From: Butyricicoccus_A sp963601915
GTDB lineage: Bacteria; Bacillota; Clostridia; Oscillospirales; Butyricicoccaceae
Length of the DNA stretch: 64,000 nt
Reading direction: 5' to 3'
NCBI GenBank assembly: GCA_963601915.1
Contig: CAVCGL010000002.1
Coordinates: forward strand, 177,546 to 241,545
Shown here one piece after another: positions 53,032 through 60,944 of the stretch (position 1 is its first letter; each line of letters opens with the position of its first letter). A program made the translations under genes and the position numbers. The notes below the pieces were generated by a model, which did no database searches, had not been told where the DNA came from, and worked only from the letters and a program-made list of their open reading frames with translations.

Positions 53032-54245
53032 TGAGACGGCAAAACGCAAATGTCTACACGGTAACACAGGTCAATCACGCGATTAAGCTGCTGTTAGAAG
53101 AGCAGGAAGCATTTAGCAACCTGTATATCCAAGGTGAACTTTCCAATTATAAAAAATATCCGTCCGGGCATCATTATTTCACACTCAAAGATGCAGACGG
53201 TGTGCTTTCGGCAGTGATGTTTCGCTCGGATGCTGCGCGTCTGCGCTTTCAGCCGGAAAATGGCATGAAGGTCATCGCAAGAGGACGCATTGGTGTGTAT
53301 CCGCAGCGCGGACAATACCAGATGTACGTGGCGGACATGATGCCGGACGGTATCGGCGCATTGACGATTGCTTTTGAGCAGCTCAAACAGAAGCTGTATC
53401 GAGAAGGGTTGTTTGATGAAGCGCATAAACAGCCCATTCCACGCCTGCCGGAACGGATTGCCGTGGTGATATCGCCGACGGGAGCTGCTGTGCGCGATAT
53501 TCTGCGTATTTTGAAGCGGCGGTACCCGATTGCGCAGGTTGTGATTTACCCTGTGCTTGTACAGGGTAAAGAAGCCGCCGGGCAGATTGCCGCTGCGATT
53601 GAAGCGGTCAATCGCAGAGACGATGTAGATGTCATGATTGTTGGGCGCGGCGGCGGTTCGCTGGAAGATTTGTGGGCATTCAATGAAGAAGTCGTTGCAA
53701 GAGCGATTTATGCATCGAAAATTCCAGTCATTTCGGCTGTCGGACATGAACCGGACATCACGATTTCGGATTTTGTTGCGGATGCCAGAGCGTCTACACC
53801 GTCGAATGCGGCGGAAATCGTTGCGGCGGACAGCTTAACGATCCGAAACTTTTTATACAGTGCAGACAATGCGCTGTGCGGAGACATACAGGAAACCCTG
53901 CACGCGTGTCGGCTCAGGCTGGAAGCGCTGGACAAACGCCGAAAGCTGCGCACACCAAAGGGATATATTCAGGACAAGCGGTATCAACTGGAACATGTTT
54001 CCGGCCAGATGGTTTCTGCCATGCAGCGCATTCTCGCCGCTGATCGGCAGCGATTTGTGGAACAGGCGGCATATCTGGACGCCTATAGCCCGCTGAAAGT
54101 CTTGTCGCGCGGCTACTCTGTTGTGACCAAGGATAACACTGTGGTCTCCAGCAGTGCCAAGCTGCGCAAAGAAGATGAAATTTTGGTGCGTTTTGCCAAA
54201 GGCGGCGCGGTGTGCACGGTCAAACAGGTAAAACGCAAGCTATGA
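53028..54245 (+). CDS. xseA: Exodeoxyribonuclease VII large subunit
   Basis: A 405-residue nuclease subunit. An N-terminal OB fold (about 8-105; VYTVTQVNHAIKLLLE, GELSNYKKYPSGHHYFTLKD) is followed by the catalytic part with GRGGGSLEDLWAFNEE and SAVGHEPDITISDFVAD, then a coiled-coil region. With XseB it degrades single-stranded DNA. The start at 53028 overlaps the previous stop; the longer frame upstream lies in that gene. Confidence 0.95.
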   Translation: MMRRQNANVYTVTQVNHAIKLLLEEQEAFSNLYIQGELSNYKKYPSGHHYFTLKDADGVLSAVMFRSDAARLRFQPENGMKVIARGRIGVYPQRGQYQMYVADMMPDGIGALTIAFEQLKQKLYREGLFDEAHKQPIPRLPERIAVVISPTGAAVRDILRILKRRYPIAQVVIYPVLVQGKEAAGQIAAAIEAVNRRDDVDVMIVGRGGGSLEDLWAFNEEVVARAIYASKIPVISAVGHEPDITISDFVADARASTPSNAAEIVAADSLTIRNFLYSADNALCGDIQETLHACRLRLEALDKRRKLRTPKGYIQDKRYQLEHVSGQMVSAMQRILAADRQRFVEQAAYLDAYSPLKVLSRGYSVVTKDNTVVSSSAKLRKEDEILVRFAKGGAVCTVKQVKRKL

Positions 54246-54255
54246 GGATACGACC

Positions 54256-54486
54256 ATGGAACATTTGACATTTGAACAGGCTATGCAGCGTTTGGAAGAT
54301 GTTGTATCTCTTCTGGAAGAAGGAAAAGCGCCGCTTGATGAGAGCATGACGCTGTTCGAAGAAGGTACCAAGCTGTCTGCGTATTTATCGAAGCTGTTAG
54401 ACACAGCGGAGCAGAAAGTAACGATGGTGACGGTACAGGACGGAACGGAAACAGAAGTTCCGTTTGACACGCAGGAAGGGGAATGA
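54256..54486 (+). CDS. xseB: Exodeoxyribonuclease VII small subunit
   Basis: A 76-residue helical hairpin protein that binds XseA in multiple copies. LTFEQAMQRLEDVVSLLEEG and the LDESMTLFEEGTKLS segment match the family. It follows xseA by 10 bases and precedes ispA by 3. Confidence 0.94.
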   Translation: MEHLTFEQAMQRLEDVVSLLEEGKAPLDESMTLFEEGTKLSAYLSKLLDTAEQKVTMVTVQDGTETEVPFDTQEGE

Positions 54487-54489
54487 CAG

Positions 54490-55380
54490 ATGACGTTACA
54501 GGAGCGGCTTGCTGCCTACAGCAAGCGAGTAGAAGATCGTTTGATGACGTATATCCAGCCGAGCGAGGATAAGGGACAGGCGGTTATTTTTGAGGCGTGC
54601 CGCTATTCTGCTATGGCAGGCGGCAAGCGTCTGCGTCCGGGACTGGTGCTGGAATTCTGCCGCGTCTGCGGCGGCGATTTGGAAGCGGCGCTTCCGTTTG
54701 CCTGTGCACTGGAAATGATTCACACATATTCGCTGATTCATGATGATTTGCCGTGCATGGATAACGATGATTTTCGCCGCGGCAAGCCGACCAATCATAA
54801 GGTTTATGGCGAAGCGACAGCAGTGCTTGCAGGCGATGGACTGCTCAATTTAGCGTTTGAAACGGCATCTGATCCGGCGAATGCCAAATGGGTCTCCGCT
54901 GAGACGCAGGTCAAGGCGATTCGCATTTTGTCGCGGGCTTCCGGTATGGACGGCATGATTGGCGGTCAGATTTTAGACATGCAGGCAGAGGAGACACAGA
55001 TTTCTCTGGAACAGCTCAAGACTTTGCAGGAGCTGAAGACAGGCGCGCTCATCAGCGCAGCGGCACAGCTCGGCTGCCTGATTGGCGGCGCGACCGAGCA
55101 GCAGACACAGGCTGCCTGCGAGTACGCGGCATGCATCGGATTGGCATTCCAGATTCAGGATGATATTTTGGATATTGAAGGCGATGCAGAAACTTTTGGC
55201 AAGCCGATTGGCTCAGACGCAGAAAACGGCAAGAGCACGTATCCGTCTCTGCTGGGCTTGGAACGATGCCATGCACTCGTGCATGAGCTGTCACAGCAGG
55301 CAGTGGACGCACTGGTGCCGTTCGCCGATGCCGGTATTTTACCTGAGTTAGCATACTCTTTGGCGGACAGAAATCATTAA
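54490..55380 (+). CDS. ispA: Farnesyl/geranyl diphosphate synthase
   Basis: A 296-residue trans-prenyltransferase that builds farnesyl diphosphate from DMAPP and IPP. The first Asp-rich motif is DDLPCMDND (85-93) and the second DDILD in FQIQDDILDIEGD. The chain-length region HTYSLIHDD fits a farnesyl product, though geranylgeranyl cannot be excluded. It links isoprenoid supply to dxs downstream, with OLE RNA between them. Confidence 0.93.
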   Translation: MTLQERLAAYSKRVEDRLMTYIQPSEDKGQAVIFEACRYSAMAGGKRLRPGLVLEFCRVCGGDLEAALPFACALEMIHTYSLIHDDLPCMDNDDFRRGKPTNHKVYGEATAVLAGDGLLNLAFETASDPANAKWVSAETQVKAIRILSRASGMDGMIGGQILDMQAEETQISLEQLKTLQELKTGALISAAAQLGCLIGGATEQQTQAACEYAACIGLAFQIQDDILDIEGDAETFGKPIGSDAENGKSTYPSLLGLERCHALVHELSQQAVDALVPFADAGILPELAYSLADRNH

Positions 55381-55425
55381 ATACACGAAAAAAGTGAAAT
55401 TCTTGTAAATAAATTGCCATATCCC

Positions 55426-55455
55426 TTGCAAAAAGAAAACAAGATATGGTAAAGT
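55426..55455 (+). promoter_or_regulatory. Candidate promoter of OLE RNA
   Basis: TTGCAA (55426-55431), an 18-base spacer and TAAAGT (55450-55455), just before the structured RNA. An imperfect inverted repeat (CCATATC ... GATATGG) overlaps the region. Confidence 0.5.
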
Positions 55456-55459
55456 AGTA

Positions 55460-56148
55460 CGCGGTGGCGCAGTATTCTAGTCAGCCGCTTCGACTCATAA
55501 GACGGGCCTAAAAATCCGTAGAAAGGCACATCGATGAAGTCCCTGGTGTTTGCTTCTTACGCCCAGTTTGGGGTGGATGCTGGGGGTTAAGGTTTTAGGA
55601 TGCTTCCCAATGGCATGGGAATATAGTTCCTATTTCCGTGGAGACCGTTTGCTGTAGAGAACCTATACACCTTCGGGTTGATGGATTCTTTACGGAATCG
55701 GAATAAACCTGCAATGCGGTGCGAATGCAGCTTTGACTGCAAAGACGCTGTGTGCAGCGTAGCCTGCCTTGCGTGAGTCTGGGGGATCGGGTGTCCGCAG
55801 ATGCGTGGTCATGGCCATGATCGTCTCCTGTATTGACCCGTGAAACCTACCTTGCAAAAGAGGCTAAGAATCGGAGTGACTGTCGCGGAAATCGCCTAGA
55901 CTGTCGTAATTGGGCAGGCAGAGGATTGCAGTACGGACTAAGTGGCAATTCGGTCCCGGAATCGGTAACGACCCGGCAGAGACCATAATGGGAAACCGCC
56001 AACTGGCAACGGTTGGTCGTCTCTGGGGAAATCCAACCGAACCTCAAGCCGTAAGATTTACTCTGCCTGCTGCCACCCTTGTTGTATAAACATACAAAAG
56101 CGCCATGCTGCCAGAAATGAAACATTACTGGTAATGCGGCGCTTTTTT
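55460..56148 (+). ncRNA. ole: OLE RNA (ornate, large, extremophilic)
   Basis: A noncoding region of about 690 bases between ispA and the oapA-like gene, exactly the position of OLE RNA in Firmicutes (xseA-xseB-ispA-OLE-oapA-dxs ... argR-recN). The sequence is GC-rich and strongly structured, with many inverted repeats, for example GGCAGGCAGAG (near 55914-55924) with CTCTGCCTGC (near 56061-56070) enclosing a 3' domain. It is longer than typical riboswitches and close to the roughly 600-base size of known OLE RNAs. OLE RNA binds the membrane protein OapA and other partners and is linked to cold, ethanol and magnesium tolerance in Halalkalibacterium (Bacillus) halodurans. Ends are approximate: 5' after the candidate promoter, 3' at the terminator. 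Confidence 0.88.
56096..56148 (+). terminator. Terminator of OLE RNA
   Basis: AAAAGCGCC (56096-56104) pairs with GGCGCTTTT (56138-56146), with a shorter inner CCAG/CTGG stem above an internal loop, then a T-run. Confidence 0.8.
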
Positions 56149-56189
56149 CGCGCCTTTTTGGCATAGATTCAGAAAGAAATCCAAATCGC

Positions 56190-56218
56190 TTGACATACTA
56201 TGCAATTCATCTTAAAAT
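56190..56218 (+). promoter_or_regulatory. Promoter for oapA
   Basis: Consensus TTGACA (56190-56195), a 17-base spacer and TAAAAT (56213-56218). Confidence 0.8.
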
Positions 56219-56267
56219 ATTTAGAAGAGAATAAATACAAACATTGTGAATATGGAGGGCAGATCAC

Positions 56268-56849
56268 TTGGACAGTGACACAGGTAAACCGAAAAAGAAA
56301 ACAAAGCAGAAACAGAACGGCAGTCCCGTCAACGTGCGATGGATCGCAACGATTAGCATTACCAGCTTTATTTTGTCTGTACTGATGTCGTACACATCGA
56401 AGCGGGCACTGGAGAGCGTGGGAAACATCATTGCGTTTGTCATTCTGTTCGCGTTTATTGCGCTCGGCATCCTTTTTGATATTATTGGTGTTGCATCAAC
56501 GGTCGCAACGGAAAAGCGATTCCATTCTATGGCGGCGCGGCGCGTCAAGGGCGCGAAGCAGGCGATTTGGATCGCGAGAAATGCGGAAAAGGTCGGCAGC
56601 TTCTGTAACGATGTTGTCGGTGATATTTCCGGCATTATTTCCGGCGCGACAAGTGCTGTCATTATTACACGGCTGACGCAGGATGGAACGGATATGCGTT
56701 CTGTGATTTTATCGCTGGTTATCACAGGCTGCGTGTCTTCTCTGACGATTGGCGGCAAGGCGATTGGTAAGACATTTGCGATTTCTCACAGTGAGGATAT
56801 TGTCTTTCTTACCGGTCGAGTTTTGTCAATTTTACCGTGGAAAAAATAA
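56268..56849 (+). CDS. oapA: OLE-associated membrane protein OapA
   Basis: A 193-residue membrane protein directly downstream of OLE RNA. A very basic N-terminus (KPKKKTKQKQ), suited to RNA contact, is followed by hydrophobic segments (about 25-41, 53-75, 120-135 and 146-162). A DxxxD sequence (DVVGD, 115-119) matches the aspartate motif reported for OapA. In H. halodurans OapA anchors OLE RNA at the membrane. The start is a TTG (56268) with GGAGGG eight bases upstream; no ATG fits. Confidence 0.88.
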   Translation: MDSDTGKPKKKTKQKQNGSPVNVRWIATISITSFILSVLMSYTSKRALESVGNIIAFVILFAFIALGILFDIIGVASTVATEKRFHSMAARRVKGAKQAIWIARNAEKVGSFCNDVVGDISGIISGATSAVIITRLTQDGTDMRSVILSLVITGCVSSLTIGGKAIGKTFAISHSEDIVFLTGRVLSILPWKK

Positions 56850-56852
56850 ACA

Positions 56853-56881
56853 GATGCCGCTGATTTCAGCGGCATCTTGTT
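56853..56881 (+). terminator. Weak terminator or attenuator after oapA
   Basis: A 10- to 11-bp stem (56853-56863 with 56866-56876) with a very small loop and a short T-rich tail. It could limit read-through into dxs. Confidence 0.55.
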
Positions 56882-56899
56882 GGAATTTGGGGTTAAGAG

Positions 56900-58813
56900 A
56901 TGGAAAAGCAGAAAGAGACGATGCGATATGGTCTTTTGGATCGAGACGATTTGCCCTCGATGCTGGGATCGCTGACAAAAGAACAATTGGATGAGCTTTG
57001 CGGAGAGATTCGGCAGTTTTTGCTGGATCATGTTTCTCAGACCGGCGGACATCTGGCGTCTAATCTCGGCGCAGTGGAACTGACGGTGGCCCTGCATCGC
57101 TGTTTTGATACATCACGAGATCGTCTGATTTTTGATGTGGGTCATCAGTGCTATACACATAAAATCCTGACGGGGCGAAAGAATCAATTCGGTGAGCTGC
57201 GGCAATTTGGCGGCATTTCCGGATTTTTGAAGCCGTCTGAATCGGTACATGATGCCTGTATTACCGGCCATGCATCCTGCTCTATTTCTGTTGCGCAGGG
57301 CATGGCACATGCCCGGACGCTGCTGGGAGAAAACTATTCCGTTGTCGCAGTCATTGGTGACGGCGCATTGACCGGCGGCATGGCGTATGAAGCACTTAAT
57401 TCTGCCGGAGCCAGCAAGGAGCCGTTAATCGTTGTGCTCAACGATAACAACATGTCGATTGATAAAAATGTCGGTGCGATGAGCCGCCATTTACAGCATC
57501 TGCGCGTACAGCCGGAGTACATCCGCATGAAGCAAGATGTCAAGCAGGTGCTGGATTGTTCTCGCGTAGGAGAACGGGCGGCAAATTGGATTTCTCGTTC
57601 CAAGCGAGCGGTGAAATCCATGGTTTTGCAATGCTCTATGTTTGAGCAGATGGGATTTACTTACTTGGGGCCGGTAGACGGCCATGACGTACTCGCGGTC
57701 TGTGATCTGCTGCAAATAGCAAAAGACATGAAAAAGCCGGTGCTGATTCATGTCAAAACGCAGAAGGGCAAGGGCTACAGCTACGCGGAACAGCACCCGA
57801 ATAAATACCATGGTGTTTCCAAGTTTAATATCGGAACAGGTCAGCCGCTCAAAAAATCTACGACCAATTTTTCGACAGAATTTGGCAAAGAATTGGTGCG
57901 TTTGGCAAAGACGGACACAAAAATTTGTGCCATTACCGCGGCAATGCCGTCCGGCACGGGCTTGAGCAGCTTTTCTCAGCTGTATCCGCAGCGATTTTTT
58001 GACGTTGGCATTGCGGAAGAACACGCGGTTGCCATGACAGCAGGTATGGCAAAGCAGGGACTTCGACCGGTCTGTGCGCTGTACTCTACTTTTTTGCAGC
58101 GCGCATATGACCAGCTCATTCATGATGCGGCGATTGATCGCGTGCCGATTATTTTGGGCATTGACCGCGCGGGCATCGTCGGAGAAGATGGCGCGACACA
58201 TAACGGCGTATTTGACGTGGGATTCCTGCGTCAGATTCCGAATATGACGCTGCTGGCACCATCGAGCTATGCGGAACTGCGCGGCATGCTGCGAGCAGCT
58301 GTTGCGCACACAGAAGGGCCGATTGCCCTGCGCTACCCCCGCGGAGGAGAGGGCGCATATCAAGAAGACCATTGGCAGGGCCAGAGTGCCGTCTGTCTGC
58401 GCAAGGGCACAGATATGGCACTGGTATCATACGGCATCATGATAAATGAAGCGCTGCAGGCAGCAGACAAGCTGCAAGAGCACGGCATTCACGCGGCAGT
58501 GTATAAAATCAATATCTTGACAGCGGATTTTCCTGAAGAGCTGCTGCGGGATATACAGGCCTGCGGGCGCGTCGCGGTAATAGAAGATGTGATGCACGCA
58601 GGAGGAATCGGTCAGGCTTTGACAGAGCAGCTGACATTGAAACAGATACAGACGAAGTGGGTTCGTCTGTTCAATACCGACAGCAGCTTTGCTCCGCAGG
58701 GTGCTGTGCGACAGATTTACGAATATTACCATTTAGACGGCAATTCAGTTGCCAAGACCTGTTTGGAGGCTATACAGCATGAAAAAGAAGAGACTGGATG
58801 TTCTTCTATTTGA
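56900..58813 (+). CDS. dxs: 1-deoxy-D-xylulose-5-phosphate synthase
   Basis: A 637-residue thiamine-diphosphate enzyme that makes DXP from pyruvate and glyceraldehyde-3-phosphate, the first step of the MEP isoprenoid pathway. Seen: QTGGHLASNLGAVELT, the ThDP motif VIGDGALTGGMAYEALN with its Asn (VLNDNNMSI), and the transketolase-type FDVGIAEEHAVAMTAGMA. Length is typical. The start lacks a good ribosome-binding site; a second ATG seven codons on is possible. The end overlaps tlyA by 35 bases. Confidence 0.95.
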   Translation: MEKQKETMRYGLLDRDDLPSMLGSLTKEQLDELCGEIRQFLLDHVSQTGGHLASNLGAVELTVALHRCFDTSRDRLIFDVGHQCYTHKILTGRKNQFGELRQFGGISGFLKPSESVHDACITGHASCSISVAQGMAHARTLLGENYSVVAVIGDGALTGGMAYEALNSAGASKEPLIVVLNDNNMSIDKNVGAMSRHLQHLRVQPEYIRMKQDVKQVLDCSRVGERAANWISRSKRAVKSMVLQCSMFEQMGFTYLGPVDGHDVLAVCDLLQIAKDMKKPVLIHVKTQKGKGYSYAEQHPNKYHGVSKFNIGTGQPLKKSTTNFSTEFGKELVRLAKTDTKICAITAAMPSGTGLSSFSQLYPQRFFDVGIAEEHAVAMTAGMAKQGLRPVCALYSTFLQRAYDQLIHDAAIDRVPIILGIDRAGIVGEDGATHNGVFDVGFLRQIPNMTLLAPSSYAELRGMLRAAVAHTEGPIALRYPRGGEGAYQEDHWQGQSAVCLRKGTDMALVSYGIMINEALQAADKLQEHGIHAAVYKINILTADFPEELLRDIQACGRVAVIEDVMHAGGIGQALTEQLTLKQIQTKWVRLFNTDSSFAPQGAVRQIYEYYHLDGNSVAKTCLEAIQHEKEETGCSSI

Positions 58814-59585
58814 AAAAGGCATGGTACCATCCCGGGAGCGCGCCAAGGCGATTATCATGAGCGGCATTGTCTATGTAAACAATCAAAAAGCGGACAAGGC
58901 CGGCATGAGCATTCCGGAGGATGCGGAAATCGAAATCCGCGGAAAGACCAACTCGTTTGTCAGCCGCGGCGGACTGAAAATCGAAAAGGCACTCAATTAT
59001 TTTCAAATTGATCCGAAGGATCTGTGCGTGATGGACATCGGTGCATCGACAGGCGGCTTTACCGATTGTTTGCTGACACGCGGCGCACGCAAAGTCTATT
59101 CGATTGATGTCGGATATGGTCAGCTCGCATGGAAGCTGCGGCAGGATCCGCGCGTGGTTTGCATGGAACGAACCAATATTCGCAAGGTGACGCCGGATAT
59201 GCTGGATGATGTGCCGGACTTTGCCGTTATTGATGTGTCCTTTATCTCACTCAAGCTGGTGCTTCCGGTGGTTGCGCAGCTGTTAAGCGAGCACGGACGC
59301 ATTGCGTGCTTGATTAAGCCGCAGTTTGAAGCCGGAAAGGGAAAGGTTGGCAAAAAAGGCGTGGTGCGCGAACCGGAGATTCATCTGGATGTACTCAACG
59401 CATTTGTCGAAAATGCACACGAAGCCGGTTTCCATATTTATAACCTGACCTTCTCGCCAATCAAGGGACCAGAAGGCAACATTGAATTCTTAGGATACAT
59501 CGGAAAAGATGGAGAAGATGTCGACATTGACACAGCGGCCTTGGTAGAAGAGGCACATGGAGCATTAGACAAACATGACGAATGA
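58779..59585 (+). CDS. tlyA: TlyA family rRNA ribose methyltransferase
   Basis: A 268-residue protein with an N-terminal S4 RNA-binding domain (RLDVLLFEKGMVPSRERAK) and an FtsJ-like SAM-dependent methyltransferase domain (VMDIGASTGGFTDCLL, KPQFEAGKGK). TlyA in mycobacteria 2'-O-methylates rRNA; the B. subtilis homologue is YqxC. The start at 58779 follows TTGGAGG and is inside dxs. It overlaps nadK by 11 bases. Confidence 0.93.
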   Translation: MKKKRLDVLLFEKGMVPSRERAKAIIMSGIVYVNNQKADKAGMSIPEDAEIEIRGKTNSFVSRGGLKIEKALNYFQIDPKDLCVMDIGASTGGFTDCLLTRGARKVYSIDVGYGQLAWKLRQDPRVVCMERTNIRKVTPDMLDDVPDFAVIDVSFISLKLVLPVVAQLLSEHGRIACLIKPQFEAGKGKVGKKGVVREPEIHLDVLNAFVENAHEAGFHIYNLTFSPIKGPEGNIEFLGYIGKDGEDVDIDTAALVEEAHGALDKHDE

Positions 59586-60465
59586 ACGCTTACAGCATCC
59601 GATTAAAAAAGTCATGATCTGGCCCAATACCGGAAAAGAAGGTATGGGTCTGGCAGTTCGGCAGGCGGCGGATGTCATTCGGGAATTTGGTGCAGAAGTC
59701 ATTTTGGCAGAACGTGCCTTAGAAATCGGCATTGATACTGATGGATTTCTCGTGCATACCTTGCAGAAAGCAATGATTGAGGCAGACTTCATTGTCGTGC
59801 TCGGCGGAGACGGTACCATTCTTTCCATGGCACAACATGCGGCACCGTATCATGTGCCGATTTTCGGCGTCAATATGGGACATGTTGGATTTATGACCGA
59901 GGTGGAGTTTCCGGAATTCCGCATGATTCAGCGCATTTTTGAAGGAAACTATACCATTGATGACCGTATGATGCTGGATGTCGATGTCACACGCGGGGAT
60001 CAACTGGTGTATCGCTCAATGGCGCTCAACGAAGCGATTGTCAAAACCGGTTCGATTTTCCGTATCAGCTTGCTGGATATTTTTTGCGATAATCAGGCGG
60101 TTTGTTCTCTGCATGGTGACGGCGTCATTGTTGCGACACCAACGGGCAGTACAGCGTATTCGCTGGCAGCAGGAGGGCCGATTATTGAGCCGTCAGCAGA
60201 AAACATTTCGGTGGTACCGATTTGTCCGCATGAAGTGAATGCGAAATCGTATATCTATTCTCCGCATCGAGAAATCAGCATTGAACCGCGATTTTTTAAC
60301 GATGCAACGATTTTTGTGTCCTGCGATGGACGCAGAGGCTTTGAACTGATGGACGGCGACCGCGTATCCATTCGCAAGGCTCCGTTTTGCACGCAGCTGC
60401 TTCGCGTCAAGGGAAATAGCTTCTATTCGCTGTTAAATGAAAAGCTGACCATTCGGCGCGTATAA
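59575..60465 (+). CDS. nadK: NAD kinase
   Basis: A 296-residue enzyme that phosphorylates NAD to NADP, supplying NADPH metabolism including Nfn and fatty-acid synthesis. Seen: VVLGGDGTILS and the GHVGFMTEVE and TPTGSTAYSLAAGGPI segments of the family. It begins inside the tlyA end and precedes argR, a common clostridial order. Confidence 0.95.
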   Translation: MTNERLQHPIKKVMIWPNTGKEGMGLAVRQAADVIREFGAEVILAERALEIGIDTDGFLVHTLQKAMIEADFIVVLGGDGTILSMAQHAAPYHVPIFGVNMGHVGFMTEVEFPEFRMIQRIFEGNYTIDDRMMLDVDVTRGDQLVYRSMALNEAIVKTGSIFRISLLDIFCDNQAVCSLHGDGVIVATPTGSTAYSLAAGGPIIEPSAENISVVPICPHEVNAKSYIYSPHREISIEPRFFNDATIFVSCDGRRGFELMDGDRVSIRKAPFCTQLLRVKGNSFYSLLNEKLTIRRV

Positions 60466-60478
60466 AAGGTGAATCATC

Positions 60479-60931
60479 ATGAAATTTCAACGCCAAGCCA
60501 AAATTCTGGAGCTCATTGAAACCAATGAGATTGAGACGCAGGAAGAGCTGTCTTCGCGCCTGCGTCTGTTAGGCTATGAGACGACACAGGCGACAGTTTC
60601 CCGCGACATCAAAGAACTTCGCCTGATTAAAATTCTTTCTCCGTCGGGAAAATATCGCTACGCGACATCGACGCAGGAAGCGGAAAACAGCTATGCGAGT
60701 CGCTTGCAGAACATTTTTCGAGAATGTGTGACCAGTGTGGCGGCTGCACAAAATATTGTTGTAATTAAGACGTTTCCGGCATTGGCGCCTGCGGCGGCCA
60801 ATGCGATTGACGCCATGCGGCTGCCTAATGCGTTAGGGTCGATCAGCGGCGACGATACGGTGTTCATTGCGATGAAGGACAACGAAAGTGCCGTAGAATT
60901 TTGCGAAGCAACCAAGAAAAACTTGAAATAA
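60479..60931 (+). CDS. argR: Arginine repressor
   Basis: A 150-residue regulator. The N-terminal winged helix (1-70; TTQATVSRDIKELRLIKI) binds ARG boxes and the C-terminal domain forms arginine-dependent hexamers (LGSISGDDTVFIAMKD). It controls arginine synthesis and breakdown in relatives; no arg gene is in this window. Its position between nadK and recN is conserved in Firmicutes. Confidence 0.95.
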   Translation: MKFQRQAKILELIETNEIETQEELSSRLRLLGYETTQATVSRDIKELRLIKILSPSGKYRYATSTQEAENSYASRLQNIFRECVTSVAAAQNIVVIKTFPALAPAAANAIDAMRLPNALGSISGDDTVFIAMKDNESAVEFCEATKKNLK

Positions 60932-60944
60932 AAGAGGTGCCGAT

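Noticed and set aside
55847..56164. Minus-strand open frame of 105 codons within the OLE RNA
   Set aside because: No ribosome-binding site or recognisable protein; base-paired RNA structure explains the sequence.
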